This document shows positions 1-9,071 of a DNA stretch of 64,000 nt, piece by piece. The first letter of the stretch is position 1. Each line of letters opens with the position of its first letter. The position numbers and the translations under genes were made by a program. Origin of the DNA: Actinospica robiniae DSM 44927 (GTDB lineage Bacteria; Actinomycetota; Actinomycetes; Streptomycetales; Catenulisporaceae); NCBI RefSeq assembly GCF_000504285.1, contig NZ_KI632511.1:7980154-8044153 (forward strand), given 5' to 3'. Under the pieces are notes generated by a model, which was not told the DNA's origin, searched no databases, and saw nothing but the letters and a program-made list of their open reading frames with translations.

Positions 1-2
1 GG

Positions 3-2351
3 CAGAACTTCACGCCGTCGATGAACGGCAACTTCGAGGGCGGATACCAGGAGAACAGCGAGTTCTACCCGGTCGCGATCATGCAGTGCGCGGGGACGGA
101 CCCGGTCGCCTCGTTCCCGGACTTCAACTGCAACACCCTGGTGGTCAGCCAGTCGACGGCCACCCAGGACGGCACCGCGGTGGAGAGCTACACGCGCAGC
201 GGGACGTCGCAGGAGCCGACCGACTGCCTGGCCGTGCAGCCGGCGGACTCGGTCTGCGGCACCGGCTACGCCGACATCCAGGTGCAGACGAAGGAGCAGG
301 ACGCGGCTCTCGGCTGCGACCAGACGCACCCCTGCTCGATCGTGGTGATCCCGTCGTTCGGCGGCGATCCCTACACGCCGAATTGCGAGGACCACACCGA
401 CGACTACCAGGACGCGACCTGGGCCCTGGACCAGTTCCGGCCCTGGATGCGGGTCTGCGGGTGGAACGACGCGATCACGGTGCCGATCTCCTTCGCGCCG
501 ATCCCGTCGACCTACTGCCCGGCGAAGGACTACGCCTTCACCGCCGCCGGCTCCTCCATGCTGGAGAAGGCGATGGGGCAGTGGCAGCCGTCCTGGTGCC
601 AGTCCGGCGGCGGCACGGACCAGGTGGACTTCGACTACGACTCCGGGATCGGCGAGTACCAGGCCCGCGAGCAGTTCCTCTCCGGCGGCCAGGCCGTGAC
701 CAGCACCGTGGACACGGCGCTGGTGACCGATCCGGCCTCGACCTCGGCGACCGCGGGCTCGTCCCGGAAGTTCACCTACGCGCCGATCGCGACCACCGCG
801 ATATCAATCGCCTACTACATCGACAGCGACACCACGCAGGAGCCGGTCACCGACATCAAGCTGGACGCGCGGCTCGTGGCGAAGCTGCTCACCGAGTCCT
901 ACTCGCTCCAGTTCGGCGGCTGCCCGGCCGGCCAGCAGAAGGAGACCGCCGCCTGCGACCCGGCGGTGGGCGGGAACTGGCCGACCATCTTCAGCGATCC
1001 GGAGTTCTACCAGCTCAATCCGCAGTACACGCCGGACGACTTCCTGCTGACCGGCAACGACGCGGTCGACGGCGCGTTCCTGCCCATGGTGGTGTCCGGC
1101 GAGAGCGACCTGACCTGGGAGCTGACCCGCTGGGTCGCCTCCGACCCGGATGCGCAGGCGTTCCTCGAGGGCAAGCCGGATCCGTGGGGCATGCACGTCA
1201 ACACGAACTACGAGAAGTTCGCCTACCCGCTCAACAGCTTCGTCGTCCAGGACCTCGGCTGGACCGACCCGAACGGGCTGAACGAGCCGCTCTACAAGAC
1301 GATGCAGGAGGCGTGGGCCCCGGTCACCGGCGTGGACAACGTCGCGGCCGACCTGGCCGAGTGGCAGAGCAGCGACTTCCAGTTCGCCGCCACCTGCCCG
1401 AACACCACCAGCGCGGCCTTTCCGCCGTGCCCGGACGGCATCGCGCCGAACAACCCGCGGGCACCGGTGGAGGACTTCCCGCACCGCGCCCTGTTCGCGG
1501 TGATGGACTCGGGCACCGCCTCGGCCTTCCGCTTCCCGACCGCCGAGCTGGTCAACGCGGCGGGCAACGCGGAGGCGCCGACCACGGCGGCGATGTCCGC
1601 TGCCGTCACCGCGATGAAGACCAATCCCGACGGCGTCACGCAGTACCAGGACTTCACCGCCACCGCGGCGAACGCCTATCCGCTCACTGAGGTGCAGTAC
1701 GCGATGGTGCCGACCTGCGGCCTGAGTTCGGCCAAGGCGAGCGCGATCGCGAACTTCCTTACCGACGCGGCCGATTCGCAGACCTACGGCGTCGCCCTCG
1801 GCCAGCTTCCGCCGTGGGGCGGGTACCTGGCGCTGAGCCCGGCCCAGCAGCGAAAGACGCTCGCGGCGGCTTCGGCGGTGCGCGCGCAGAGCTGCAAGAC
1901 CGTCGGCGGTGACACGACCGTCAGCGGCAAGTCGGCCGGCAGCGGCGGCGGGGGCGTTCCGACGGGCGGTACCGGCGGTGGAACCGGCGCCGGCGCGGGC
2001 GCCGGCAGTTCCCCGAGTGCTTCGGCCGCGGCGAGCACCGCCGCGTCGAGCGCCGCGTCCGTCCCGGCCTCGCCCACCCCGATCGGCTTCGGCGACAAGG
2101 CCGCCGACTCCAGCGACGACGCCAAGGTGATCCTGCCGATCGCGCTGGCCGTGGGTGCGTTGCTGGCCGTCGGCGGGCCGCTCGCCTACGCCTTCGGCAC
2201 CGGGAACCTGCGCCGTCCGCGGCTGCGCCCGCCCTGGCGCGGGTCCTCGGCGGCGGGCGCGGCTGGCGCGGCGGGCGACGGGACCGGCGAGGCGCCCGGC
2301 GAGCCCTTCTCGTCGCAGGACCCTGCGGGCGGTGACGACCTCGATGGCTGA
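3..2351 (+). CDS. PstS-like phosphate-binding protein, membrane anchored, 5' partial
   Basis: The frame is open from the window edge, so the start lies upstream; more than 780 residues are visible. The middle section (ATTAISIAYYI, then DIKLDARLVAKLLTESY) aligns by eye with the PstS segment that precedes the IFTGxxxxW region, so this is probably a periplasmic-binding-protein fold for phosphate. The C-terminus is a Gly/Ser/Ala linker, one hydrophobic segment (VILPIALAVGALLAVGGPLAY, coded at about 2128-2190) and a basic tail, so the protein should sit on the outer face held by a C-terminal helix. It overlaps pstC by 8 bp, which implies one operon. It is much longer than an ordinary PstS (about 350 residues). 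Phosphate specificity is inferred mainly from the neighbours. Confidence 0.75.
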   Translation, partial: QNFTPSMNGNFEGGYQENSEFYPVAIMQCAGTDPVASFPDFNCNTLVVSQSTATQDGTAVESYTRSGTSQEPTDCLAVQPADSVCGTGYADIQVQTKEQDAALGCDQTHPCSIVVIPSFGGDPYTPNCEDHTDDYQDATWALDQFRPWMRVCGWNDAITVPISFAPIPSTYCPAKDYAFTAAGSSMLEKAMGQWQPSWCQSGGGTDQVDFDYDSGIGEYQAREQFLSGGQAVTSTVDTALVTDPASTSATAGSSRKFTYAPIATTAISIAYYIDSDTTQEPVTDIKLDARLVAKLLTESYSLQFGGCPAGQQKETAACDPAVGGNWPTIFSDPEFYQLNPQYTPDDFLLTGNDAVDGAFLPMVVSGESDLTWELTRWVASDPDAQAFLEGKPDPWGMHVNTNYEKFAYPLNSFVVQDLGWTDPNGLNEPLYKTMQEAWAPVTGVDNVAADLAEWQSSDFQFAATCPNTTSAAFPPCPDGIAPNNPRAPVEDFPHRALFAVMDSGTASAFRFPTAELVNAAGNAEAPTTAAMSAAVTAMKTNPDGVTQYQDFTATAANAYPLTEVQYAMVPTCGLSSAKASAIANFLTDAADSQTYGVALGQLPPWGGYLALSPAQQRKTLAAASAVRAQSCKTVGGDTTVSGKSAGSGGGGVPTGGTGGGTGAGAGAGSSPSASAAASTAASSAASVPASPTPIGFGDKAADSSDDAKVILPIALAVGALLAVGGPLAYAFGTGNLRRPRLRPPWRGSSAAGAAGAAGDGTGEAPGEPFSSQDPAGGDDLDG

Positions 2352-3363
2352 CACCACGCCCACCGAGGTGATCGGCCCGCCGGTCCCGTCCGGGCCGGCC
2401 GGAGCGGACGTCCCGCGCGTCATCGTGGCGCGGGTGACCGGCGCGGACCGGGCATTCCGGGCCCTGCTGCGCGGCGGTGGGCTCGCCGTGTTCGGGATCA
2501 CCGGGCTCATCGGCGGCTTCCTGGTGTTCCGGTCCTGGAGCACCTTCCGGGTGGCCGGCGGCAGGTTCTTCACCACCTCCACCTGGCTGATCGGCCCGAA
2601 CCGGTTCGGCATCGCCTCGGTGCTGCCCAACGGCATCGTGATCGCCCTGATCGCCCTGCTCATCGCAGTGCCCTGCGCGCTCACCACCGCCCTGTTCCTG
2701 TCCGAATACGCCCCGCACGCGCTCAAGCGCCCGCTGATCGCGCTGATCGACCTGATGGCCGCGATCCCGAGCATCGTCTACGCGCTCTGGGGCGTGTTCT
2801 TCCTGGAGCCGCGGATGCTCGGCCTGGCCCGCTGGCTCTCCGACCACGCCGGGTTCTTCCCCCCGTTCAAGGTCGTCGGCGGGGACATGCAGATCCTGTT
2901 CGAGTTCTCGCCGTTCATCGCCGGGGTGGTGGTCTCGCTGATGGTCATCCCGATCGTCACCTCGATCTCCCGCGAGGTCTTCGCCCAGGCCCCGCCGGGC
3001 GAACGGGAGGGCGCCTACGCGCTCGGCGCGAGCCGCTGGGGCATGATCCGCACGGTGGTGCTGCCGTACGGGCGCGGCGGGATGATCGGCGCGATCATGC
3101 TCGGCTTCGGCCGGGCGATGGGCGAGACCATCGTGATCGCGCTGGTCGTCTCGCCGGTCTACCAGTTCAACTGGCACGTCCTGCACACCGGCGGCCTGTC
3201 CATCCCCAGCCTGATCGCGCTGTGGTACGGCGAGTCCTCGCCCGCGATGCTCTCCGCGCTGATGGCCGCCGGGCTGGTCCTGTTCCTGCTCACCCTGGCC
3301 GTGAACGCGCTGGCCGGCGTGATCATCACCGGTTCGCGCTCCGGCGCGCAGAGCGCGGACTGA
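2344..3363 (+). CDS. pstC: Phosphate ABC transporter permease PstC
   Basis: A 339-residue inner-membrane permease of the high-affinity phosphate importer. About six hydrophobic helices are visible, for example GIVIALIALLIAVPCALTTA and IVYALWGVFF. The EAA coupling loop that contacts the ATPase reads REGAYALGASRWGMIRTVVLP-like and is followed by a GFGRAMGET stretch typical of PstC. The ATG at 2344 was chosen because it overlaps the stop of the upstream binding protein by 8 bp and follows a GGTGACGACC stretch. The long in-frame extension upstream of it is only shadow coding of that gene. PstC forms the channel together with PstA. Confidence 0.95.
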   Translation: MADTTPTEVIGPPVPSGPAGADVPRVIVARVTGADRAFRALLRGGGLAVFGITGLIGGFLVFRSWSTFRVAGGRFFTTSTWLIGPNRFGIASVLPNGIVIALIALLIAVPCALTTALFLSEYAPHALKRPLIALIDLMAAIPSIVYALWGVFFLEPRMLGLARWLSDHAGFFPPFKVVGGDMQILFEFSPFIAGVVVSLMVIPIVTSISREVFAQAPPGEREGAYALGASRWGMIRTVVLPYGRGGMIGAIMLGFGRAMGETIVIALVVSPVYQFNWHVLHTGGLSIPSLIALWYGESSPAMLSALMAAGLVLFLLTLAVNALAGVIITGSRSGAQSAD

Positions 3364-3374
3364 GAGGCACCGCC

Positions 3375-4595
3375 ATGACGGACATCTCCGCCGCCCCGCG
3401 CTTGGCGCCCGCCGCGCCTCCCGCGCCGCGGCAGCCCGCCGGGCCCGGCCCGGACCCGGATCGCGCCCGCCGCCTCCGGCGCCGGACGTTCACCGTGGAC
3501 GGCGTCTGCGCCGTGCTGGGATCGCTCTTCGGCTCCTTCGGCCTGGTCTGGCTGGTCTACGAACGGATCCTGCCGTTCACCGGCGCCGCCGGGTTCCTGC
3601 TGGCCTGGTACGCGGTGTTCCTGCTTGTGCTCGGCACGGTGACCGCGATGGTCTGGGGCGCGCGCGCCGTGGTGGACCGGATCGCCGCGACGCTGATGGC
3701 CACCCTCGGGCTGATCATCCTCGCCCTGATCATCGATCAGATCGCCTATGTCACCTTCACCGGCCGGCACGCGCTGTTCCACGGCAACCTCTTCACCCAG
3801 GTGATGGCGTTCACCGGCCCCGACGATCCGCTCACCAGCGGCGGCGTGCAACACGCCGTCGTCGGATCGGTCGAGCAGATGGCCATCGCCACCGCGATCG
3901 CGGTCCCGCTGGGGATCCTGGCCGCGCTCTTCCTGGTGGAGGTCGGCGGACCGATGGCCCGGCCGGTGCGCTCCCTGATCGAGGCGATGACCTCGCTCCC
4001 GGAGATCATCGCGGGTCTGTTCATCCTCGCCCTGGTGGTGCTCACCTTCGGGGTGCCCAAGAGCGGCTTCGCCGCCGCGCTCGCGCTGACCGTGATGATG
4101 ATCCCGTACGTGGCGCGCTCCTCCGAGGTCATGCTCCGGCTGGTCCCGCGCAGCCTGCGCGAGGCCTCGTACGCGCTCGGGGCGAGCCAGTGGCGCACGG
4201 TGTGGAACGTGGTGCTGCCCACCGCCCGGTCGGGGCTGACCACCGCGGTCGTGCTCGGCATGGCCCGGGCGATCGGCGAGACCGCGCCGCTGCTGCTGGT
4301 GGACGGGCTGAACAACTACATGAACGCCGATCCGTTCCACGACTGGCAGACCAGCCTGCCGCTGTTCATCTTCGAGTACGTCCGCGAACCGCAGACGGTC
4401 ATGCGGGAGCGGGCCTTCGCCGCCGCGGTGGTGCTGATGGCGCTGGTCCTGGTCCTGTTCACGATCGCCCGGCTGTTCGGCGGCAAGGCCCCGGGCGAGC
4501 TGACCCGACGCCAGCGCCGCCGCGCGGCCCGCGACCGTGCCCTGGCCGCGGCCGAACGGGCCCGCGAGGAAGGAGGCGGCCATGTCGCCGCATAG
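3375..4595 (+). CDS. pstA: Phosphate ABC transporter permease PstA
   Basis: A 406-residue permease, longer than the usual ~290 because of a Pro/Ala-rich N-terminus and about three extra hydrophobic helices before the core. The core has the EAA loop (REASYALGASQWRTVWNVVLP-like), then ARAIGETAPLLLV, diagnostic of PstA. The start at 3375 follows GAGAGGCACCGCC, 11 bp after the pstC stop. The C-terminal tail is Arg/Ala-rich and cytoplasmic. It is the second channel subunit of the Pst importer; the adjacent pstS overlaps it by 14 bp. Confidence 0.95.
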   Translation: MTDISAAPRLAPAAPPAPRQPAGPGPDPDRARRLRRRTFTVDGVCAVLGSLFGSFGLVWLVYERILPFTGAAGFLLAWYAVFLLVLGTVTAMVWGARAVVDRIAATLMATLGLIILALIIDQIAYVTFTGRHALFHGNLFTQVMAFTGPDDPLTSGGVQHAVVGSVEQMAIATAIAVPLGILAALFLVEVGGPMARPVRSLIEAMTSLPEIIAGLFILALVVLTFGVPKSGFAAALALTVMMIPYVARSSEVMLRLVPRSLREASYALGASQWRTVWNVVLPTARSGLTTAVVLGMARAIGETAPLLLVDGLNNYMNADPFHDWQTSLPLFIFEYVREPQTVMRERAFAAAVVLMALVLVLFTIARLFGGKAPGELTRRQRRRAARDRALAAAERAREEGGGHVAA

Positions 4596-6207
4596 GATTC
4601 GACGGCTCGGCCTCGTACTGGTCGCGGCCCTGGCCACGCTGGGGTTCGGGCTCTTCCCGGCCGCGCCGGCCTCGGCCGCGAGCTACGTGCCCCTCGACGG
4701 CGACGGCTCCTCCTGGGCACAGCCGGCCATCCAGCAGTGGTCCCGGGACATCGCGGTCCAGGACGGGATCCACATCAACTACACCGGCGACGGCTCGGCG
4801 CAGGGCCGGGAGAACTTCGCCGTGCACCTGAACGACTTCGCCGGGTCCGACATCGCGTTCCTCACCACGCCGGATCCGTTCGGCGCGGGCTTCGAGGCGG
4901 TGCAGTGGAACTACTCGTACATCCCGATCGTGGCGGGCGGCACCACGTTCATCTACAACCTGCACATCGGCGGCCGGACGGTGACCGATCTGCGGCTGTC
5001 CGGCCAGACCCTCGCCAAGATCTTCACCGGCGCCGTCACCAACTGGGACGATCCCGCGATCACGCACGACTACGGCGCTCCGCTGCCCAGCGAGCCGATC
5101 ACGGTGGTGACCCGCTCGGACGGGTCCGGCGCCAGCTACATGTTCACCCGGTGGCTCTCGAAGCAGTACCCGTCGATGTGGAACGCGTTCTGCGCGGCCC
5201 ACGGCGGCCCGAATCCCTGCGGCCCGACCGAGTTCTACCCGGGCTTCGGCGACTCCGTGCAGAAGAACGGCTCGGACCAGATGGCCACCTTCCTTTCCTC
5301 CCCGAGCAGTGAGGGCGCGATCGGCTACGACGAGTACGCCTACGCGATCAACTACGGCCTGCACGCAGTGAAGATGCTCAACGCGGCCGGCTACTACACC
5401 CTGCCGACGGCCTCGAACGTGGCGATCGCCTTGCAGGCGGCCGTGATCGACGAGAACCCGAACGACGCCGACTTCCTGATGCAGAATCTTGACAAGGTCT
5501 ACACGAACCCTGATCCACGCGCCTATCCGCTCTCGAGCTACAGCTACCTGATCATCCCGCGCGACACCGGGAAGGGCTCGCTGGTGCCGGACTGGACAAG
5601 TGTCAAGGGCATGACGCTCAGTACCTGGCTCAATTACGTGCTCTGCGGCGCGCAGGCCAGTGCGGGCCAGCTCGGCTACTCACCGCTGCCGAAGAACCTG
5701 GTCAACGGCGGGTTCCTCCAGGTCGATCACCTGCCCGGGCATATCGCGACGCCCGACCCGGCGAAGCTGATGGGATGTAAGAACCCGAACTACTCCGACG
5801 GCGTCGACTACCTCAAGAACGCGCCGTACCCGAGCAGATGCGACTTCCACACCGAGCCGCTCGACTGCACCACCGGCGGCGGGGGCGGCTCGGGCTCGGG
5901 CGGCGGCGGTTCGGGCGGCGGCTCCGGCAACGGCGCGGGCGGCGGCGCGGGCGCCGGTGCGTCGGCGGGCGCGCGGGCCGGCGGCACGGCCGAAGCCGGC
6001 GGCGCGCAGGGCGGCGTCGGCGGATCGGGCGGCAGCTCGGGCGGATCGCCCTCCGCGCAGCCGATCTACGCCGAACCGGTCGCGGTGGCCTCACGGCCCC
6101 AGCAGCAGACCGGGACGGCACTGGCCACCGTGCTGCTGATCATCGCGGCCGTGGCCGCGCCGGCGTTCGCCGGGGCGTGGGTCCAACGACGCAGGAAGCG
6201 AGGCTGA
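4582..6207 (+). CDS. pstS: Phosphate-binding protein PstS with C-terminal membrane anchor
   Basis: A 541-residue extracellular phosphate receptor. Residues 1-32 form a Sec signal peptide ending near PASAAS, with no lipobox cysteine. Ligand-site segments typical of PstS are DGDGSSWAQPAIQQW near the mature N-terminus, IFTGAVTNWDD, and RSDGSGASYMFTRWL. From about residue 430 a long Gly/Ser/Ala linker runs to a hydrophobic helix (ALATVLLIIAAVAAPAFAGAW) and a basic RRRKRG end, so the protein is tethered by its C-terminus instead of by lipid. The ATG at 4582 is preceded by AAGGAGGCGGC and overlaps pstA, which implies translational coupling. Confidence 0.93.
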   Translation: MSPHRIRRLGLVLVAALATLGFGLFPAAPASAASYVPLDGDGSSWAQPAIQQWSRDIAVQDGIHINYTGDGSAQGRENFAVHLNDFAGSDIAFLTTPDPFGAGFEAVQWNYSYIPIVAGGTTFIYNLHIGGRTVTDLRLSGQTLAKIFTGAVTNWDDPAITHDYGAPLPSEPITVVTRSDGSGASYMFTRWLSKQYPSMWNAFCAAHGGPNPCGPTEFYPGFGDSVQKNGSDQMATFLSSPSSEGAIGYDEYAYAINYGLHAVKMLNAAGYYTLPTASNVAIALQAAVIDENPNDADFLMQNLDKVYTNPDPRAYPLSSYSYLIIPRDTGKGSLVPDWTSVKGMTLSTWLNYVLCGAQASAGQLGYSPLPKNLVNGGFLQVDHLPGHIATPDPAKLMGCKNPNYSDGVDYLKNAPYPSRCDFHTEPLDCTTGGGGGSGSGGGGSGGGSGNGAGGGAGAGASAGARAGGTAEAGGAQGGVGGSGGSSGGSPSAQPIYAEPVAVASRPQQQTGTALATVLLIIAAVAAPAFAGAWVQRRRKRG

Positions 6208-6210
6208 CCC

Positions 6211-7176
6211 ATGGCTCTGCCGGAAATCCTCGAATCCGAGGCCGGGCCCGAGCCCGGCGTCCCGGACCAGGCCGTGCCAGAAGCGCGGCGGGTCAAGGCG
6301 CCGCGGCCGCCCGCCCGGCCCCGCCCGTCTCGGCGGCCGCGCCCCGAACGCACTCCGGTGCGGCGCCCGGCGGTGCTGGTCGCAGGGCTCGTACTTTCCG
6401 GGTTCGCCCTGCTGGTGCTCGGTTTCTTCGTGTACCTCTACGGCCTGTCCGGGCTCAGCGAGCAGCGTGCGCAGAGCGTGCTGTACAAGACCTTCGCGGG
6501 AGAACTCGGGCAGGCCACGGCGCCGACCGGGGCCACCGCCGACGGAGCGCCGGTGGCGATCCTGGCCATCCCGAGCCTCGGTATCTCCGACCTCGTCGTC
6601 GTCGAGGGCACCGGTTCCGGGGATCTGACGCACGGTCCCGGGCACCTGCGCTCGAGCGTGCTGCCGGGACAGGCCGGGGTGAGCGTCGTCTACGGGCGGG
6701 TGCTCACCTACGGCGATCCGTTCGCGCATCTGATGCGGCTGCAACGCGGCGACAAAATCACGGTGACGACCGGGCAGGGGACCTCGACGTACACGGTCGA
6801 ATCCTTCGGTACGAACGCGGTGCCTCCACCCGATCCGACGCCGAACCGGCTGGTGCTCGAGACCGCCGACAGCGCGATCTTCCCGAGCCGGAACAGCACG
6901 GTCGAGGTCAGCGCGGATCTCTCCTCGGCCGCGCAGCCGACACCCCCGTCCCGGCCCGCGACCGCGCCGCGGGAGTACGCGCTCGCCGGAGACGCCGACG
7001 CCGTCGTGCCGGCCGTGTTCTGGGCCCAAGCGCTGGTCCTGGTGCTGCTCGGCGGCGTCTTCGCGGCCCGCCGCTGGTCGCGCTGGCCCGCTCTGCTGTG
7101 CGCGGCGCCGGCGGCGTTCGCGCTGGCGTGGGCCGTGTACGAGAACCTCTCGCTGCTGTTGCCGAACCTCTACTGA
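6211..7176 (+). CDS. Sortase-fold membrane protein lacking catalytic residues
   Basis: A 321-residue protein with a basic N-terminus, one helix (residues 53-77), an extracellular sortase-like beta domain (about 110-235) and two C-terminal helices. The domain follows class E sortase order: AILAIPSLGI, then HGPGHLRSSVLPGQAG, then VVYGRVLTYGDPF, then RLVLETADS. In active enzymes the third motif is GHRxTHGxPF and the fourth is LTLxTC. Here the His position is Arg163, the Cys position is Ala219, and the closing catalytic Arg is missing from VEVSADL. It is therefore unlikely to be a transpeptidase. Its place between pstS and pstB, 3 bp from each neighbour, suggests an accessory role in the transporter. 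The function is unknown. Confidence 0.75.
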   Translation: MALPEILESEAGPEPGVPDQAVPEARRVKAPRPPARPRPSRRPRPERTPVRRPAVLVAGLVLSGFALLVLGFFVYLYGLSGLSEQRAQSVLYKTFAGELGQATAPTGATADGAPVAILAIPSLGISDLVVVEGTGSGDLTHGPGHLRSSVLPGQAGVSVVYGRVLTYGDPFAHLMRLQRGDKITVTTGQGTSTYTVESFGTNAVPPPDPTPNRLVLETADSAIFPSRNSTVEVSADLSSAAQPTPPSRPATAPREYALAGDADAVVPAVFWAQALVLVLLGGVFAARRWSRWPALLCAAPAAFALAWAVYENLSLLLPNLY

Positions 7177-7188
7177 GGAATGGGGAGA

Positions 7189-8025
7189 ATGAGCACTCTG
7201 AATGAGACGGCGCTGCCGGCCCCCGCGCCCGCACCGGCCTTCGCCGAGGGCCCGGCCCCGGCCGGACTCGAGACCCGCGCGGTCTCGGCCTGGTTCGGCG
7301 ACCACAAGGTGCTCGAGCGGGTGTCGCTGAGCATGGAACCCGGCCGGGTCACCGCGCTGATCGGCCCCTCGGGCTGCGGAAAGTCCACCTACCTGCGGGT
7401 TCTCAACCGGATGCACGAGATGGTGCGCGGCGCCGCGCTGGCCGGGGAGGTCCTTCTCGGCGGCGAGGACGTCTACGACCGGGCTGCCCGGCCCGCCGAC
7501 GTGCGCAAACGCATTGGAATGGTGTTCCAGAAGCCCAACCCGTTCCCGGCCATGACGATCTACGAGAACGTGGCCAGCGGCCTCAAGCTGGCCGGGATCA
7601 AGGTCGGGGACCGGGACGCGGTGGTCGAGGACGCGCTGCGGCGGGCCGGGCTGTGGAACGAGGTGCAGCGGCGCCTGCGCACCCCGGGAGGCGCCCTGTC
7701 CGGCGGTCAGCAGCAGCGGCTGTGCATCGCCCGGTCCCTCGCCGTGGCCCCGGACGTGCTGTTGATGGACGAGCCGTGCTCGGCGCTGGACCCGACCTCG
7801 ACCAGGCGGATCGAGGAGACGATCGCCGAGCTCGACGGCCAGGTCACCATCGTCATCGTGACGCACAACATGCAGCAGGCGGCCCGGGTCAGCCGCAACT
7901 GCGCGTTCTTCCTGGCCGGGGAGGACCAGCCCGGCCGCGTGGTCGAGGCCGGCCCGACCGAGCGGATCTTCGGCGACCCGGCCGACCCGCGCACCGCCGA
8001 CTACATCCACGGCCGCTTCGGCTGA
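7189..8025 (+). CDS. pstB: Phosphate ABC transporter ATPase PstB
   Basis: The cytoplasmic ATPase of the Pst importer, about 278 residues. It has Walker [10 protein letters not shown], the Q-loop with VFQKPNPFP typical of PstB, the signature [15 protein letters not shown], Walker [13 protein letters not shown] and switch His in IVTHN. An Ala/Pro-rich N-terminal extension of about 25 residues precedes the domain. Two starts are possible, ATG 7180 and ATG 7189; 7189 sits 10 nt after a GAGG and is preferred. It is the last gene of the operon and converges on the lytic gene at 8143. Confidence 0.95.
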   Translation: MSTLNETALPAPAPAPAFAEGPAPAGLETRAVSAWFGDHKVLERVSLSMEPGRVTALIGPSGCGKSTYLRVLNRMHEMVRGAALAGEVLLGGEDVYDRAARPADVRKRIGMVFQKPNPFPAMTIYENVASGLKLAGIKVGDRDAVVEDALRRAGLWNEVQRRLRTPGGALSGGQQQRLCIARSLAVAPDVLLMDEPCSALDPTSTRRIEETIAELDGQVTIVIVTHNMQQAARVSRNCAFFLAGEDQPGRVVEAGPTERIFGDPADPRTADYIHGRFG

Positions 8026-8057
8026 GCCCGCGCCGGGCTGCCCGGCGCACGAAAAAG

Positions 8058-8099
8058 GCCTCCCCGGGTCCGTCCGACGTCGGACGGACCCGGGGAGGC
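8058..8099 (-). terminator. Strong terminator between pstB and the lytic gene
   Basis: A perfect 42-nt palindrome (21 bp per arm, centre CG at 8078/8079) lies between two convergent genes. On the minus strand it is followed by GGCC-TTTTT-C (five A residues at 8052-8056 on the plus strand), the form of an intrinsic terminator for the gene ending at 8143. The same stem may also stop read-through from pstB, although no U-tract follows on that side. Confidence 0.85.
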
Positions 8100-8142
8100 T
8101 GCGCGCACGGCGCTGTGCGGCTCGGAAGCAATCGTCAACTGA

Positions 8143-9048
8143 TCACGAAGAGTGCATGATCGTGTACACGATGTGCTTGGCCTGGTCCTGCCACTGCGAG
8201 TACAGCGAGCCGTTGAAGGAGCGCTGGACGTCCTGAGCGGCGGTGTGCAGCGACATGTCCTGGTAGTTCGACGGCAGGCTCTTGAGGAACGCCTTGGCCG
8301 CGTACGTCGGCGTGGTCAGCTCGGACGGCGAGCCCCAGCCGGTGGACGGACGCTGCTGGAACAGGCCCAGCGAGTCGTGGTCGACCGCTACGTTCAGGTT
8401 GTGCAGCTTCGACTCCTGCATGGCGGTGGCCACGGCGATGGTCGACGCGTACGGCGAGAGGTTCATGTTCTCGGCCGCGTGCACGATCGTGGTGGCGTTC
8501 TCCCACTGCGCGGAGGTCAGGCTGATGTGGCTCTGGGAGCCCTGCTCCGACGTCGGGGATATGTCCCCCATCGAGACGCTCGCGTAGGGGTTCGACGGCG
8601 TCGTCTTGGTCGACTCGGTCGAGGACCGCGTGCTGCTCTGCGTCTCGGTCTGCGCCGGGGCCTGCGCCGGAGCCTGGGCCGCCTTCGAGGCGGTCGCGCC
8701 GGGCTGGACGGTGGAGGTCACGGCGGCCGGGCTGGTCGCGGCGGCGGCCTGCGCGTCGCCCGCGCCGGAGGTGGCCAGCGGCACGATCGCGACGCCGACG
8801 GCGGCGACGGCCAGGGCCGCGGCGGGGAAGCGCTTGGTCGCGGCGGGCTTGTGCTTCTCGACCATGGCGCTACCGGACTGGTAGCCCTTAGTGGCCGCGG
8901 CACTACCGGACTGGTAGCCCTTGGCGACCGCGGCGCTACCGGACTGGTAGCCCTTGGCCAGGGCGGAGCTGCCGCTCTGGTAGGCGGTACGGAAGGGGAT
9001 ACGGGAGATCAGGTCGCGCGTGAACGCACGGGGGGTGTTCGAAGACAC
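8143..9048 (-). CDS. Secreted lysozyme-fold (transglycosylase-like) protein with YQSGS repeats
   Basis: A 301-residue protein starting at GTG 9048. The N-terminal 60 residues carry four copies of an ~11-residue repeat (YQSGSAAxAKG), then a basic stretch and a hydrophobic export helix (FPAAALAVAAVGVAIVPLA). A Ser/Thr/Gln/Ala-rich linker leads to a C-terminal domain of about 120 residues with AVATAMQESKL (the glutamate is the likely catalytic acid) and SLGLFQQRPSTGWG, typical of actinobacterial lysozyme-like wall hydrolases. The gene lies behind a c-di-AMP riboswitch, as such wall-lytic genes do in other actinomycetes. Enzymatic activity is inferred. A paralogue lies next to it at 9477. Confidence 0.75.
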   Translation of the reverse strand: MSSNTPRAFTRDLISRIPFRTAYQSGSSALAKGYQSGSAAVAKGYQSGSAAATKGYQSGSAMVEKHKPAATKRFPAAALAVAAVGVAIVPLATSGAGDAQAAAATSPAAVTSTVQPGATASKAAQAPAQAPAQTETQSSTRSSTESTKTTPSNPYASVSMGDISPTSEQGSQSHISLTSAQWENATTIVHAAENMNLSPYASTIAVATAMQESKLHNLNVAVDHDSLGLFQQRPSTGWGSPSELTTPTYAAKAFLKSLPSNYQDMSLHTAAQDVQRSFNGSLYSQWQDQAKHIVYTIMHSS

Positions 9049-9071
9049 GATGAACGAAGCCTCTCCTTCGG

